This document shows positions 17,914-27,091 of a DNA stretch of 64,000 nt, one piece after another. A program made the translations under genes and the position numbers. This DNA comes from [Pasteurella] aerogenes (lineage in GTDB: Bacteria; Pseudomonadota; Gammaproteobacteria; Enterobacterales; Pasteurellaceae), in assembly GCA_900637275.1 (NCBI GenBank), contig LR134362.1:310001-374000 (forward strand), read 5' to 3'. Within the stretch, counting starts at the first letter, position 1. Each line of letters starts with the position of its first letter. The notes under the pieces are model-generated. The model made no database searches, was not told the origin of the DNA, and was given only the letters and a program-made list of their open reading frames with translations.

Positions 17914-18146
17914 AGAGATATATTTTTTTGTCGCTTAAAAATAGAGTGTCTTATCCTACCATTGTTGCTTGCAAAAGTCAGTTTTCATTTAAAAATTTTG
18001 CTTTAATTTAAACCAAGTGATAGAGTAGGCAGCCAAGGAAAAGCATTTGCATTATGATGACGTCTTGCTGACGCTAAATAATGATAAGTTTTCGATAACC
18101 GCTGTATCTCATTGTCGGTTTTGGCTGAATAATCATAGGATATTGT

Positions 18147-20654
18147 TTGAATTATGATCTAAATAAAGCAAGGCTCGATGTAGCGTATCTGGATAACTTG
18201 CGTTTTGAACGAACTTTATCCGGATCCAGTGCTGAATTTCAGCAAGTTTTCCAATTAATTACCTTGTTATTACATATCAATCATCCTGCGTTGCCTGGTT
18301 ATGTCGAAAAGGCACCGCAAGGGATTGCTGACTTTAATTTATCCCCATACCAAAAAAATTATCTTACCAGCAAATTATCCACTGCCGAATTGGTTCCGTT
18401 ACAACGTGAAATCGGTGAAAAAAGTGACCGCACTTTAGCTGCCATTTTGGGGGTTTATGTGATGGGGAGCGTTGCGTCAGTCAGCCAAACTTCCATGTCT
18501 GATTTGGATATTTGGGTTTGTCAGCGCGACGATCTTTGCCATGAAGATCGCGAGTTACTCAAACAAAAACAAACTGTGTTGCAACAATGGGCAATGGCGC
18601 TTGGGATTGATATTACTCTTTATCTTATTGATCAAAAACGCTTTCGCAGTTTCCGTTATGCCGATCCATTAACCGCAGAAAATTGTGGTTCAGCACAATA
18701 TATGTTGCTGCTGGATGAATTTTATCGTACCGCCATTCGTTTAGCGGGAAAACCTTTACTTTGGTTACATCTTGCGGTGGCAGATGAACATTTGTATGAA
18801 ACGGAAGTGGCGCGTTTGGTTGAGGAAAAACAACTTGACCTTGATGATTGGGTAGATTTTGGCGGTTTAGGAGCGTTTTCAGCGAATGAATATTTTGGTG
18901 CCAGTTTATGGCAATTGTATAAAGGTATTGATGCGCCTTACAAATCGGCGTTAAAAATCTTGTTACTGGAAATGTATTCCAGCGAATATCCGCATACACA
19001 TTTAATTGCGCAAGAATTTAAATACCGCTTATTAAAAGGCGATCGGGATTATCATTTTGACGCCTATTTGACCATGCTTGAACGCGTGACTCACTATTTA
19101 ATCAGCGGAAAAGAATTTAAACGTTTGGCATTTGCGCGTTTGTGTTTTTATGTTAAAGCAACGAATTATGGTGAGCATCATCCCCAATCCAATTGGCGTT
19201 TGGATTATTTACAAAAATTGGTGAAAGAGTGGGGCTGGTCGGAGAAATTAATCGAGGATTTAAATCAACGTTCTCGCTGGAAAATTAAACGCGTTAAAGA
19301 AAATCATGATGATTTAATTCAATTTTTAATGTTCAGCTATCGCCATTTGGTGTATTTTGCCCGCAAATATAAGGTGAACTCCAGCATTATGCCACAAGAT
19401 TTATCCATCTTAACGCGTAAACTTTACACCGCATTTGAAGAATTACCGGGCAAAATTACTTTGCTTAATTCGACGATTTCCGCCAATTTGAGCGAGCAAG
19501 CATTGACCTTTATTGAAGTGAAAAATAATCGCTTTTTTAAAGACGGTTGGTATTTAGTTAATCAATCGCCAACCATTGACAGTTTTGCTGCGCCGCGCAA
19601 TGTGGAATATGCCGAGAGTTTGAATAAATTGGTGGCGTGGGCATATTTTAATCGCGTATTAACGCCGGCAACTCAACTTTATATTTCCAGCAAAAATGTC
19701 AGCCTTGATACTTTGCGTAAATTTGTTACTGATTTACGTTTGTCGTTCCCGAATTCGTTGACTTCGGCGAGCAATGAAGAATTGAGTCATTCTTGTGAAA
19801 TTCGTGATTTAGTGGTGACAGTGAATTTATCCGCTGATCCAACGAAAAACTTATTACAAGCCAAATCCAATATTGTGCCGAGCGATTTATTCAGTTTTGG
19901 ACCAGCAGAAGAAAGTTTGGTTGGTAGTATTGATTTAACGTATCGTAATGTTTGGAATGAAATTCGGACTTTACATTTTGAAGGCGCTAATGCGATTTTA
20001 TTGGCGCTGAAAGTGTTATCCAATAAAGTCTCAAGAGGCTCAACGCCACCGCGTGTGGTAAATGTTTTTTGTTATAGCCAACATTATCGGATGACATTGC
20101 GTAATATTGTGACCGCACTTATTAATAAATGCTTGAGCATTCAAATCGGTGCCAGTGATGCGCCGCAAAATAATACCTTACGTGTGGCAGGGAAAAACTG
20201 GCAATTCTTTTTTGAAGAACGCGGGCTGAGTTTGCAAGAATTACATAATTTTCAACCGCTGGATAAACAAGAATTTGATATTGCGTTGCAAGGCACGATC
20301 GAAGAACAAGAAGCGATCGCGCTTGCCAACGAAAAACATTATCCTTATGAAATTGATGCGTTTGCCAGCGAAGGTTTTTTGCAATTTTTCTTTGAGGATA
20401 ATCCGAATAAATCCTTTAATGTTTATATTTTAGACGAATCAAACCATATTGAAATTTATCGCCACTGTGAAGGTTCAAAAGAACAAAAAATTCGCGAAAT
20501 AAACCATATTTATCAATCTGCCGGCTTGGAGGGCAGTGAGAATCCGTATAAAATTGTACAACGTAATTTTAATTATCCGCAATTTTATCAATTATTGCCG
20601 GAGGGGAACGGTGTAAAAATCGTACCATTTTATAGCCGATTGGCGCTGTCATAA
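18147..20654 (+). CDS. cyaA: Class I adenylate cyclase, UUG start
   Basis: An 835-residue enterobacterial-type adenylate cyclase that makes cAMP from ATP. The nucleotidyl-transferase core VMGSVASVSQ-SMSDLDIWVC lies near residues 105-125 with D119 and D121 as metal ligands. The C-terminal half is the regulatory region linked to PTS glucose sensing in E. coli and contains EIYRHCEGSKEQ. The start is TTG with a ribosome site AGGA six bases upstream; no usable ATG lies nearby. E. coli cyaA also uses UUG, which limits translation. Divergent from hemC as in E. coli. Confidence 0.95.
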   Translation: MNYDLNKARLDVAYLDNLRFERTLSGSSAEFQQVFQLITLLLHINHPALPGYVEKAPQGIADFNLSPYQKNYLTSKLSTAELVPLQREIGEKSDRTLAAILGVYVMGSVASVSQTSMSDLDIWVCQRDDLCHEDRELLKQKQTVLQQWAMALGIDITLYLIDQKRFRSFRYADPLTAENCGSAQYMLLLDEFYRTAIRLAGKPLLWLHLAVADEHLYETEVARLVEEKQLDLDDWVDFGGLGAFSANEYFGASLWQLYKGIDAPYKSALKILLLEMYSSEYPHTHLIAQEFKYRLLKGDRDYHFDAYLTMLERVTHYLISGKEFKRLAFARLCFYVKATNYGEHHPQSNWRLDYLQKLVKEWGWSEKLIEDLNQRSRWKIKRVKENHDDLIQFLMFSYRHLVYFARKYKVNSSIMPQDLSILTRKLYTAFEELPGKITLLNSTISANLSEQALTFIEVKNNRFFKDGWYLVNQSPTIDSFAAPRNVEYAESLNKLVAWAYFNRVLTPATQLYISSKNVSLDTLRKFVTDLRLSFPNSLTSASNEELSHSCEIRDLVVTVNLSADPTKNLLQAKSNIVPSDLFSFGPAEESLVGSIDLTYRNVWNEIRTLHFEGANAILLALKVLSNKVSRGSTPPRVVNVFCYSQHYRMTLRNIVTALINKCLSIQIGASDAPQNNTLRVAGKNWQFFFEERGLSLQELHNFQPLDKQEFDIALQGTIEEQEAIALANEKHYPYEIDAFASEGFLQFFFEDNPNKSFNVYILDESNHIEIYRHCEGSKEQKIREINHIYQSAGLEGSENPYKIVQRNFNYPQFYQLLPEGNGVKIVPFYSRLALS

Positions 20655-20669
20655 TGATTTGGAGGGGAT

Positions 20670-21299
20670 ATGTCAGATAAAATTAAAGTGATCATCATTG
20701 ATGATCATCCGTTAATGCGTAGAGGGATTAGACAATTATTAGAATTACAAAGCGCATTTGATGTGGTCGGTGATGCCGGTAGTGGAACGGAGGGCATTGA
20801 TTTAGCGTTGCAAACTTCGCCGGATTTGGTGATTTTAGATTTAAATATGAAAGGGTTATCCGGTTTAGATACGTTAAAAGCGCTGCGTGCGGAAGGTGTG
20901 GATGCGCGTATTGTGATTTTAACCGTTTCCGATGCGAAAAATGATATTTTTACTTTGGTTGATGCCGGCGCGGATGGTTATTTGTTGAAAGACAGTGAGC
21001 CTGATACCTTGTTGTTGCAATTGCAACGTATTGCGCAAGGCGAGGTGATTTTAAGCGATTCTATCAAGGATTTGCTGTTGGAAAAACGTCCGGCGGAAGA
21101 TCCGATGAAATTATTAACCGATCGTGAAATGGATGTGCTGCGTTTAATTGCTACCGGATTATCTAATAAACAAATTGCCGCGCAATTATTTATCTCAGAA
21201 GAAACGGTCAAAGTGCATATTCGAAATTTATTGCGTAAATTGAATGTGCATTCCCGCGTGGCGGCAACGGTATTATATTTTCAGCAACAAGGCGTATAA
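20670..21299 (+). CDS. narP: Nitrate/nitrite response regulator NarP
   Basis: A 209-residue LuxR-type response regulator. The receiver domain has acidic residues D11-D12 and phosphorylation site D57 (VILDLNMKG), with K107 in YLLKDSE. The DNA-binding helix-turn-helix spans about 148-200 (LTDREMDVLRLIATGLSNKQ). It resembles NarP more than NarL, as in H. influenzae, where NarQ-NarP is the only such pair. No sensor kinase gene lies nearby. A strong ribosome site (GGAGGGG) precedes the ATG, 15 bases after cyaA, so some co-transcription is likely. Confidence 0.88.
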   Translation: MSDKIKVIIIDDHPLMRRGIRQLLELQSAFDVVGDAGSGTEGIDLALQTSPDLVILDLNMKGLSGLDTLKALRAEGVDARIVILTVSDAKNDIFTLVDAGADGYLLKDSEPDTLLLQLQRIAQGEVILSDSIKDLLLEKRPAEDPMKLLTDREMDVLRLIATGLSNKQIAAQLFISEETVKVHIRNLLRKLNVHSRVAATVLYFQQQGV

Positions 21300-21314
21300 A
21301 CCTATTAAAAAATG

Positions 21315-21377
21315 ACCGCACTTTTTTCTTGTTTTATCTGCTAAAGGGATAGTAGGTGAAACTGAAAAAAGTGCGGT
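21315..21377. terminator. Inverted uptake-signal pair between narP and yggS
   Basis: Uptake signals in opposite orientation (21315-21323 and 21369-21377) form a 13-bp stem with flanking A/T tracts around a long 37-base loop. It may end both convergent genes. Confidence 0.55.
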
Positions 21378-21390
21378 GTTTTTTTACCCA

Positions 21391-22095
21391 TTATTGCGCA
21401 TCATATTGGCGTGCGCCGAAAATGGCGGTGCCAATTCTTACCATGGTTGAACCGCATTTTATGGCGCTTGCCATATCATTACTCATGCCCATTGACAGCG
21501 TATCGATCGGCAATTGTGGAAAGTGTTGTTGTAATTGTTGGAATAGTGCCGACATTTGCGCGAATGCTTTTTCCTGTTCGGCGGGATCATTGCTTGCTTG
21601 CGGAATTGCCATCAACCCGCGCAAACATAAGTGCGGTAAGTTTTCCACGTGTTTTGCCAAGGTTAACATTTCTTGTGGTGCAATGCCCGATTTGCTCTTT
21701 TCATCGCTAATATTAATTTGAATAAGCACATTCAGCGGCTTTTTATAATGCGGGCGTTGTTCGTTGAGGCGGTCGGCGATTTTGGCGCGATCTAAAGTTT
21801 GCATCCAATCAAAATTTTCTGCTACAAGACGAGATTTATTGGATTGCAACGGACCGATAAAATGCCACTCTAAGGCAATTTGTTGCTGCTCAAAATAATG
21901 AATTTTTTCGACGCCTTCTTGCACATAATTTTCGCCAAAAGCAGTTTGACCGGCGTGATAGGCTTGCAAAATGTCTGCTACGGGTTTGGTTTTGCTGACC
22001 GCCAATAATTTGACACTTTGCGGATCTTTTTGAACTTGTTCACAATTTTGTTTTATTTGCTGATAAACAGTTGCTAAATTCTCTTTTATTTGCAT
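21391..22095 (-). CDS. yggS: PLP homeostasis protein YggS
   Basis: A 234-residue member of the YggS/PROSC family. It folds as an alanine-racemase-type barrel and binds pyridoxal phosphate through K35 in AVSKTKP. Other family blocks are FGENYVQEG near 74, WHFIGPLQSNK near 96 and LSMGMSNDM near 204. It balances vitamin B6 and amino-acid pools and is not known to catalyse a reaction. Divergent from sodC with 83 bases between them. Confidence 0.93.
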   Translation of the reverse strand: MQIKENLATVYQQIKQNCEQVQKDPQSVKLLAVSKTKPVADILQAYHAGQTAFGENYVQEGVEKIHYFEQQQIALEWHFIGPLQSNKSRLVAENFDWMQTLDRAKIADRLNEQRPHYKKPLNVLIQINISDEKSKSGIAPQEMLTLAKHVENLPHLCLRGLMAIPQASNDPAEQEKAFAQMSALFQQLQQHFPQLPIDTLSMGMSNDMASAIKCGSTMVRIGTAIFGARQYDAQ

Positions 22096-22178
22096 AATTA
22101 GAGTTGCCTATGATGATGTAGGTATTTGAAATCAGAAAATATGATTTTACCCGAATTACTTTTGCTTGAGGAAATTTT

Positions 22179-22727
22179 ATGAAAAAATTTTTATTAACGC
22201 TTGGTTGTGCCGCATTAGCTTTACCGACATTTGCTACTGAAGATCAACATAAACCGAATGAACCAATGTTAACCGTAAAAATGGAATTACTTGATGCCAA
22301 CGGCAACAAAGAAATTGGTCAAGTTTATGTAACTGAATCCAAATACGGATTGGTTTTTGCACCACACTTACAAGGTTTAAGCGCGGGCATACACGGTTTC
22401 CATATTCATGAAAATCCAAGTTGTGAATTTAAAGAAAAAGATGGAAAAATGGTTGCCGGTCTTGGTGCAGGCGGACATTGGAACCCAAATAAAGCGGAAA
22501 ACCACGGGTATCCTTGGTCTGATAATGCGCATTTAGGTGATTTACCAGCATTATATGCTGATGCAGACGGTAACGCGTTTCAACCAGTATTAGCGCCACG
22601 CTTAAAATCACTTGATGAAATCAAAGGTCGTTCATTGATGGTTCATGCCGGTGGCGATAATCATTCTGATCATCCGGCTGCACTTGGTGGTGGCGGTGCG
22701 AGAATGGCGTGCGGTGTGATTAATTAA
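22179..22727 (+). CDS. sodC: Periplasmic Cu,Zn superoxide dismutase
   Basis: A 182-residue protein with a signal peptide cleaved near residue 19 (LALPTFA-TEDQ). Copper ligands are visible in FHIHENPSC near residue 74 and HAGGDNHSDHP near 156. Zinc ligands lie in GGHWNP and ENHGYPWSD. The two cysteines (HENPSC and ARMACGV) would form the usual disulfide. It removes superoxide in the periplasm and protects against host oxidative burst in related pathogens. Single-gene unit with its own terminator. Confidence 0.95.
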   Translation: MKKFLLTLGCAALALPTFATEDQHKPNEPMLTVKMELLDANGNKEIGQVYVTESKYGLVFAPHLQGLSAGIHGFHIHENPSCEFKEKDGKMVAGLGAGGHWNPNKAENHGYPWSDNAHLGDLPALYADADGNAFQPVLAPRLKSLDEIKGRSLMVHAGGDNHSDHPAALGGGGARMACGVIN

Positions 22728-22751
22728 ATAATATTCATTAGACCTCATTTC

Positions 22752-22787
22752 TAAGCACGAATTTTCTAATTCGTGCTTATTTTTTTA
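22752..22787 (+). terminator. Terminator of sodC
   Basis: A 12-bp stem (22752-22763 with 22768-22779) and a four-base loop are followed by ATTTTTTT. Confidence 0.88.
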
Positions 22788-22795
22788 TTTTCTAT

Positions 22796-22824
22796 TTGAC
22801 AATTGCGTAAAATTTCGGTATTTC
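22796..22824 (+). promoter_or_regulatory. Promoter of the thr operon
   Basis: A perfect -35 TTGACA (22796-22801) lies 17 bases before a weak -10, TATTTC (22819-22824). It stands about 40 bases upstream of the leader peptide. The -10 assignment is tentative. Confidence 0.55.
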
Positions 22825-22864
22825 TAACACATCTTTTATTTGTAAGGTTTTAATTAGATAAACC

Positions 22865-22933
22865 ATGACACAACGCACCACCACCGCAACCATTATTATG
22901 ATGACCATTATGATGATTAATGGAGCGGGCTAG
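22865..22933 (+). CDS. thrL: Thr operon leader peptide, Thr/Ile/Met rich
   Basis: A 22-codon open frame between the thr promoter and the attenuator. It contains six Thr, four Ile and four internal Met codons. Codons 5-18 are almost only Thr, Ile and Met, with two Met-Met pairs (codons 12-13 and 16-17). The end NGAG matches the end of the E. coli leader. E. coli ThrL uses Thr and Ile but has no such Met codons. Ribosome stalling when these charged tRNAs are scarce would favour the antiterminator. No strong ribosome site is visible; AAGG lies about 17 bases upstream. Confidence 0.85.
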   Translation: MTQRTTTATIIMMTIMMINGAG

Positions 22934-22988
22934 TGCGTTAAAAAACAGAATACACAAAACCCGCATTTTACCAAGTGCGGGTTTTTTT
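22925..22988 (+). terminator. Transcription attenuator of the thr operon
   Basis: The terminator stem pairs AAAACCCGCA (22956-22965) with 22976-22985, followed by T residues. The competing antiterminator pairs GCGGG (22925-22929), at the leader stop codon, with CCCGC (22960-22964). A ribosome reaching the stop would cover GCGGG and allow termination; a stalled one leaves it free. The terminator's right arm contains an uptake-signal-like AAGTGCGGG. Confidence 0.85.
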
Positions 22989-23029
22989 ATGACAATTTTT
23001 AGAAATTCACAACATCTTAGGAGATTATT

Positions 23030-25477
23030 ATGCGCGTACTCAAATTTGGAGGTACATCATTAGCCAACCCGGAACGGTTTTCACAAGCCGCCCAATTGAT
23101 TGAACAGGCTCATTTGGAAGAACAAGCGGCAGGCGTTTTATCCGCTCCCGCCAAAATCACCAACCACCTCGTCGCCCTTTCTGAAAAAGCGAGTTTAAAC
23201 CAGCCTACCGACAATCATTTTAACGAAGCTTTAGATATTTTTTATAATATTATTAATGGATTACATCAAGAAAACAGCAATTTTGATTTAGCCAGTACCA
23301 AGGCGTTAATTGATGCTGAATTTGCTCAAATTGATGGGCTTTTGGCAGAAATTCGTCAGAATGGTAAAGTGGAAGATGCGGTTAAGGCGACCATTGATTC
23401 CCGCGGTGAAAAATTATCTATTGCCATGATGAAAGCTTGGTTTGAAGCCCGCGGATATGAGGTAACCTTAATTAATCCGGTCGAAAAATTGTTAGCTCAT
23501 GGCGGTTATTTGGAATCTTCGGTAGATATTGAAGAATCCACTAAGCGTATTGATGCCCCGTCTATTCCGAAGAAAAATGTTGTTTTGATGGCAGGTTTTA
23601 CCGCCGGCAATGAAAAGGGGGAATTAGTGCTATTGGGGCGTAACGGTTCGGATTATTCAGCGGCTTGTTTGGCAGCTTGTTTAAACGCCAGCGTGTGCGA
23701 AATTTGGACGGATGTGGATGGTGTTTATACTTGCGATCCACGCTTGGTACCAGATGCACGTTTGTTACCGAGTCTGTCTTATCGTGAAGCTATGGAACTT
23801 TCCTATTTCGGTGCGAAAGTGATTCACCCGCGTACTATCGGTCCGTTAGTGCAACCGCAAATTCCTTGTTTGATCAAAAATACGGGTAACCCAAGCGCAC
23901 CGGGTTCAATTATTGACGGAAATACCACTTCGGAAGGTTTACAAGTAAAAGGTATTACCAATTTAGATAATTTGGCTATGTTCAATATTTCCGGACCGGG
24001 AATGCAAGGGATGGTTGGCATGGCATCACGCGTTTTTTCCGCAATGTCAAAAGCGGGCGTTTCTGTGATCTTGATTACGCAATCTTCTTCTGAATATAGC
24101 ATCAGTTTCTGTGTGCCGGTTAAAGCAGTGGATACAGCAAAAACCGCGTTGGAAGCAGAATTTGAGCAAGAATTGAAAGCGAAAGCGTTAGAACCGATTG
24201 ATGTAATCCGCGATTTGTCCATTATTTCGGTGGTCGGTGATGGTATGCGTCAAGCGAAAGGGATTGCGGCGCGTTTCTTTTCTGCCTTAGCACAAGCCAA
24301 CATCAGCATTGTGGCAATTGCGCAAGGTTCTTCCGAACGTTCGATTTCTGCTGTGGTTGCGCAAAATAAAGCGATTGAAGCAGTCAAAGCAACACACCAA
24401 GTGTTATTTAATAACAAAAAAGTAGTGGATATGTTTTTAGTCGGTGTTGGCGGTGTTGGCGGCGAATTGATTGAACAGGTGAAAAATCAAAAGGAGTATT
24501 TGGCAAAGAAGGACATTGAAATTCGTGTTTGTGCCTTAGCCAACTCCAATAAGATGTTATTAGATGAGCGCGGTTTGGATTTGACCAACTGGCAAGAACA
24601 ATTAGCAAATGCAACTCAACCGTCAGACTTTGATGTATTACTTTCCTTTATTAAATTACACCATGTAGTTAATCCAGTATTTGTGGATTGTACTACGGCG
24701 GAGAGTGTTGCCGGTTTATATGCACGTGCATTGGAAGAAGGTTTCCATGTGGTGACGCCGAATAAAAAAGCGAATACGCGTGAGATGGCGTATTACAATC
24801 AAGTACGCGCGAATGCACGTAAAAATCAGCGTAAATTTTTATATGATACTAATGTTGGCGCTGGATTGCCGGTCATTGAGAATTTACAAAATTTATTGGC
24901 GGCAGGGGATGAAGTAAACCGTTTTAACGGAATTTTATCCGGTTCCTTATCCTTTATTTTTGGTAAATTGGAGGAGGGATTATCTTTATCAGAAGTGACC
25001 GCACTTGCTCGCGAAAAAGGTTTTACCGAACCGGATCCGCGCGATGATCTTTCTGGACAGGATGTAGCGCGTAAATTATTAATTCTTGCCCGCGAAACTG
25101 GCTTGCAAATTGAATTGGATGATGTGGAAGTTGAAAGCGTATTGCCTGCGGGCTTTGCTGAAGGGAAAAGTGCGGATGAATTTATGGCACTTTTACCACA
25201 ATTAGATGCGGAATTTGCAACGCGTGTTGCAAATGCCAAAGCCGCCGGCAAGGTGTTGCGCTATGTGGGACAAATTGAAAACGGGCATTGCAAAGTTTCT
25301 ATCCTTGAAGTGGATGCAGATAACCCGTTGTATAAAGTGAAAAATGGGGAAAATGCGCTTGCATTTTATACTCGCTATTATCATCCAATTCCATTATTAT
25401 TGCGTGGTTATGGTGCCGGTAATGCGGTGACCGCGGCGGGTATTTTTGCCGATATTTTAAGAACACTACAACAGTAA
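23030..25477 (+). CDS. thrA: Bifunctional aspartokinase / homoserine dehydrogenase I
   Basis: An 815-residue fused enzyme catalysing the first and third steps of the aspartate pathway. The kinase domain begins VLKFGGTS and includes GRNGSDYSAA near residue 204. Two ACT-type domains near 315-460 would bind threonine for feedback control. The dehydrogenase domain has the nucleotide-binding GVGGVGGELIEQ near 472 and conserved DLSGQDVARKLLILAR near 679. Length is close to E. coli ThrA (820). A good ribosome site (AGGAG) precedes the ATG. Controlled by the attenuator upstream. Confidence 0.97.
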   Translation: MRVLKFGGTSLANPERFSQAAQLIEQAHLEEQAAGVLSAPAKITNHLVALSEKASLNQPTDNHFNEALDIFYNIINGLHQENSNFDLASTKALIDAEFAQIDGLLAEIRQNGKVEDAVKATIDSRGEKLSIAMMKAWFEARGYEVTLINPVEKLLAHGGYLESSVDIEESTKRIDAPSIPKKNVVLMAGFTAGNEKGELVLLGRNGSDYSAACLAACLNASVCEIWTDVDGVYTCDPRLVPDARLLPSLSYREAMELSYFGAKVIHPRTIGPLVQPQIPCLIKNTGNPSAPGSIIDGNTTSEGLQVKGITNLDNLAMFNISGPGMQGMVGMASRVFSAMSKAGVSVILITQSSSEYSISFCVPVKAVDTAKTALEAEFEQELKAKALEPIDVIRDLSIISVVGDGMRQAKGIAARFFSALAQANISIVAIAQGSSERSISAVVAQNKAIEAVKATHQVLFNNKKVVDMFLVGVGGVGGELIEQVKNQKEYLAKKDIEIRVCALANSNKMLLDERGLDLTNWQEQLANATQPSDFDVLLSFIKLHHVVNPVFVDCTTAESVAGLYARALEEGFHVVTPNKKANTREMAYYNQVRANARKNQRKFLYDTNVGAGLPVIENLQNLLAAGDEVNRFNGILSGSLSFIFGKLEEGLSLSEVTALAREKGFTEPDPRDDLSGQDVARKLLILARETGLQIELDDVEVESVLPAGFAEGKSADEFMALLPQLDAEFATRVANAKAAGKVLRYVGQIENGHCKVSILEVDADNPLYKVKNGENALAFYTRYYHPIPLLLRGYGAGNAVTAAGIFADILRTLQQ

Positions 25478-25490
25478 TGGGGAATGGGGA

Positions 25491-26435
25491 ATGCTCAGAA
25501 TTTATGCACCGGCGTCAAGCGCTAATATCAGTGTCGGGTTTGATACATTGGGGGCGGCAATCTCCCCCATTAACGGATCTCTGCTCGGTGATGTGGTACA
25601 AATCGACGAAATTGCCAGCGGTTTCGAGTTAGAAAGTGCGGGTTATTTTGTACGCAAATTACCAAAAGAGCCACAAAAAAATATTGTTTATCAGGCGTAT
25701 GTATTGTTTAGTGAGCGTTTGAAGTTGCGCAATGTCGCGGTTAAACCCTTGCGTTTAACGCTAGAGAAAAATATGCCGATCGGGTCAGGTTTAGGATCAA
25801 GTGCCTGTTCTATTGTGGCGGCATTGGTTGCATTGAATAAATTCCATGGCGAACCTTTCTCAAAAATGGAATTATTGGAGATGATGGGAGAATTGGAAGG
25901 ACGTATTTCCGGTTCAATCCATTATGATAATGTGGCGCCTTGCTATTTAGGTGGGGTGCAATTAATGGTACAATCTCTCGGCAATATTTGCCAAACACTT
26001 CCGTTTTTTGATAATTGGTATTGGGTGTTAGCGTATCCGGGGATTGAAGTGTCAACCTCTGAAGCGCGGGCGATTTTACCGAAAAGCTATACTCGCCAAG
26101 ATGTGATTACTCATGGTCGCCACCTTGGTAGCTTTGTTCATGCTTGTCATACGCAGCAAGAAGCTTTAGCGGCTTACATGATGAAAGATGTGATCGCCGA
26201 GCCATATCGAGAAGCGTTATTACCGAATTTTGCCGAAGTCAAACAAGCAGTGCGCGATTTAGGGGCGCTGGCTTGCGGAATTTCCGGTTCCGGTCCGACG
26301 ATTTTTGCGATTGCGCCGGATCTGAGTATTGCCATGAAATTATCTACTTATTTGGAAAATCATTATTTGCAAAATAACGAAGGGTTTGTGCATATTTGCC
26401 AGGTGGATAATCAAGGCGCACGCGAACTTGTTTAG
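25491..26435 (+). CDS. thrB: Homoserine kinase
   Basis: A 314-residue GHMP-family kinase that phosphorylates homoserine. The ATP-binding loop PIGSGLGSSACSIVAAL lies near residues 96-112, and the C-terminal GISGSGPTIFA near 264 closes the active site. It starts 13 bases after thrA. Unlike the usual thrABC order, thrC does not follow directly: a terminator and an unrelated gene come between. Confidence 0.96.
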   Translation: MLRIYAPASSANISVGFDTLGAAISPINGSLLGDVVQIDEIASGFELESAGYFVRKLPKEPQKNIVYQAYVLFSERLKLRNVAVKPLRLTLEKNMPIGSGLGSSACSIVAALVALNKFHGEPFSKMELLEMMGELEGRISGSIHYDNVAPCYLGGVQLMVQSLGNICQTLPFFDNWYWVLAYPGIEVSTSEARAILPKSYTRQDVITHGRHLGSFVHACHTQQEALAAYMMKDVIAEPYREALLPNFAEVKQAVRDLGALACGISGSGPTIFAIAPDLSIAMKLSTYLENHYLQNNEGFVHICQVDNQGARELV

Positions 26436-26444
26436 ATAATGTTA

Positions 26445-26473
26445 TTCGCTATCCCAACGATAGCGAATTTTTT
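26445..26473 (+). terminator. Terminator after thrB
   Basis: A 9-bp stem (TTCGCTATC, 26445-26453, with 26459-26467) is followed by six T. It splits the thr operon before the secreted-protein gene and thrC. Confidence 0.85.
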
Positions 26474-26499
26474 AGTTAAATAACCGAAGGAGCCCTTTT

Positions 26500-27063
26500 A
26501 TGAAAAAACTAAGTGCGGTCATTTTTACAGCAGTTTTTGGTGTGATTTTTACAACGGGCGCATCGGCCAAATTGGAAGATGCAGATCAGGGCATTTATCT
26601 TGTCACTGATAAAGATAATAACGTTCTTGCCGGCTACCGCTTTACTTCAGCTGGAAAATATTGGACTTCAGATCTTTTGCAGAATAATCAATGGAATAAA
26701 ATTGTTTGTGGACAAAATAAAGAATGTCGCTTGACAACCAGCTCAAGAGCAACCATGAAACGTTTTTTTGCAAAACATCCGGATGTGGTGAAAGTTGTCG
26801 ATAGAAAATTCCCCGGTTTATCGCTTTCTTGTGCGGATGTAAAAGAATTCGCCTTTTGTAAATTATCCGAGCCGAATAATAATACCTATTTGCTGGTTAA
26901 TAGTGACTCGGTGGTTTCCGTATTAAATAAATATCAACCACAGCCGGTACAAGCACAGCAACCAGCGCAAGTACAACAACCGGCAAATGTACAACAACCA
27001 GCGCAAGCACAGCCTGCTGCGCAGCAAGCTCAACCCCAATTACAACCGGTACCAGCAAAATAG
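26500..27063 (+). CDS. Secreted protein of unknown function with Gln/Pro-rich tail
   Basis: A 187-residue protein I do not recognise. A signal peptide ends near residue 23 (TTGASA-KLED). The mature part (24-145) has five cysteines and looks like a small periplasmic domain. Residues 146-187 are almost only Gln, Pro, Ala and Val in short repeats (VQQPAQ/VQQPAN). An uptake signal at 26512 encodes part of the signal peptide (SAVIF). It has a strong ribosome site (GGAG) and stands between the thrB terminator and thrC, an unusual position. Probably a lineage-specific envelope protein. Confidence 0.75.
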   Translation: MKKLSAVIFTAVFGVIFTTGASAKLEDADQGIYLVTDKDNNVLAGYRFTSAGKYWTSDLLQNNQWNKIVCGQNKECRLTTSSRATMKRFFAKHPDVVKVVDRKFPGLSLSCADVKEFAFCKLSEPNNNTYLLVNSDSVVSVLNKYQPQPVQAQQPAQVQQPANVQQPAQAQPAAQQAQPQLQPVPAK

Positions 27064-27091
27064 CCGAGTTAAATAAGGATTAACCAAAACA

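Noticed and set aside
24826..25251. A 141-codon reading frame on the minus strand inside thrA
   Set aside because: It lies fully within the conserved homoserine dehydrogenase region and has no family features; a shadow frame.
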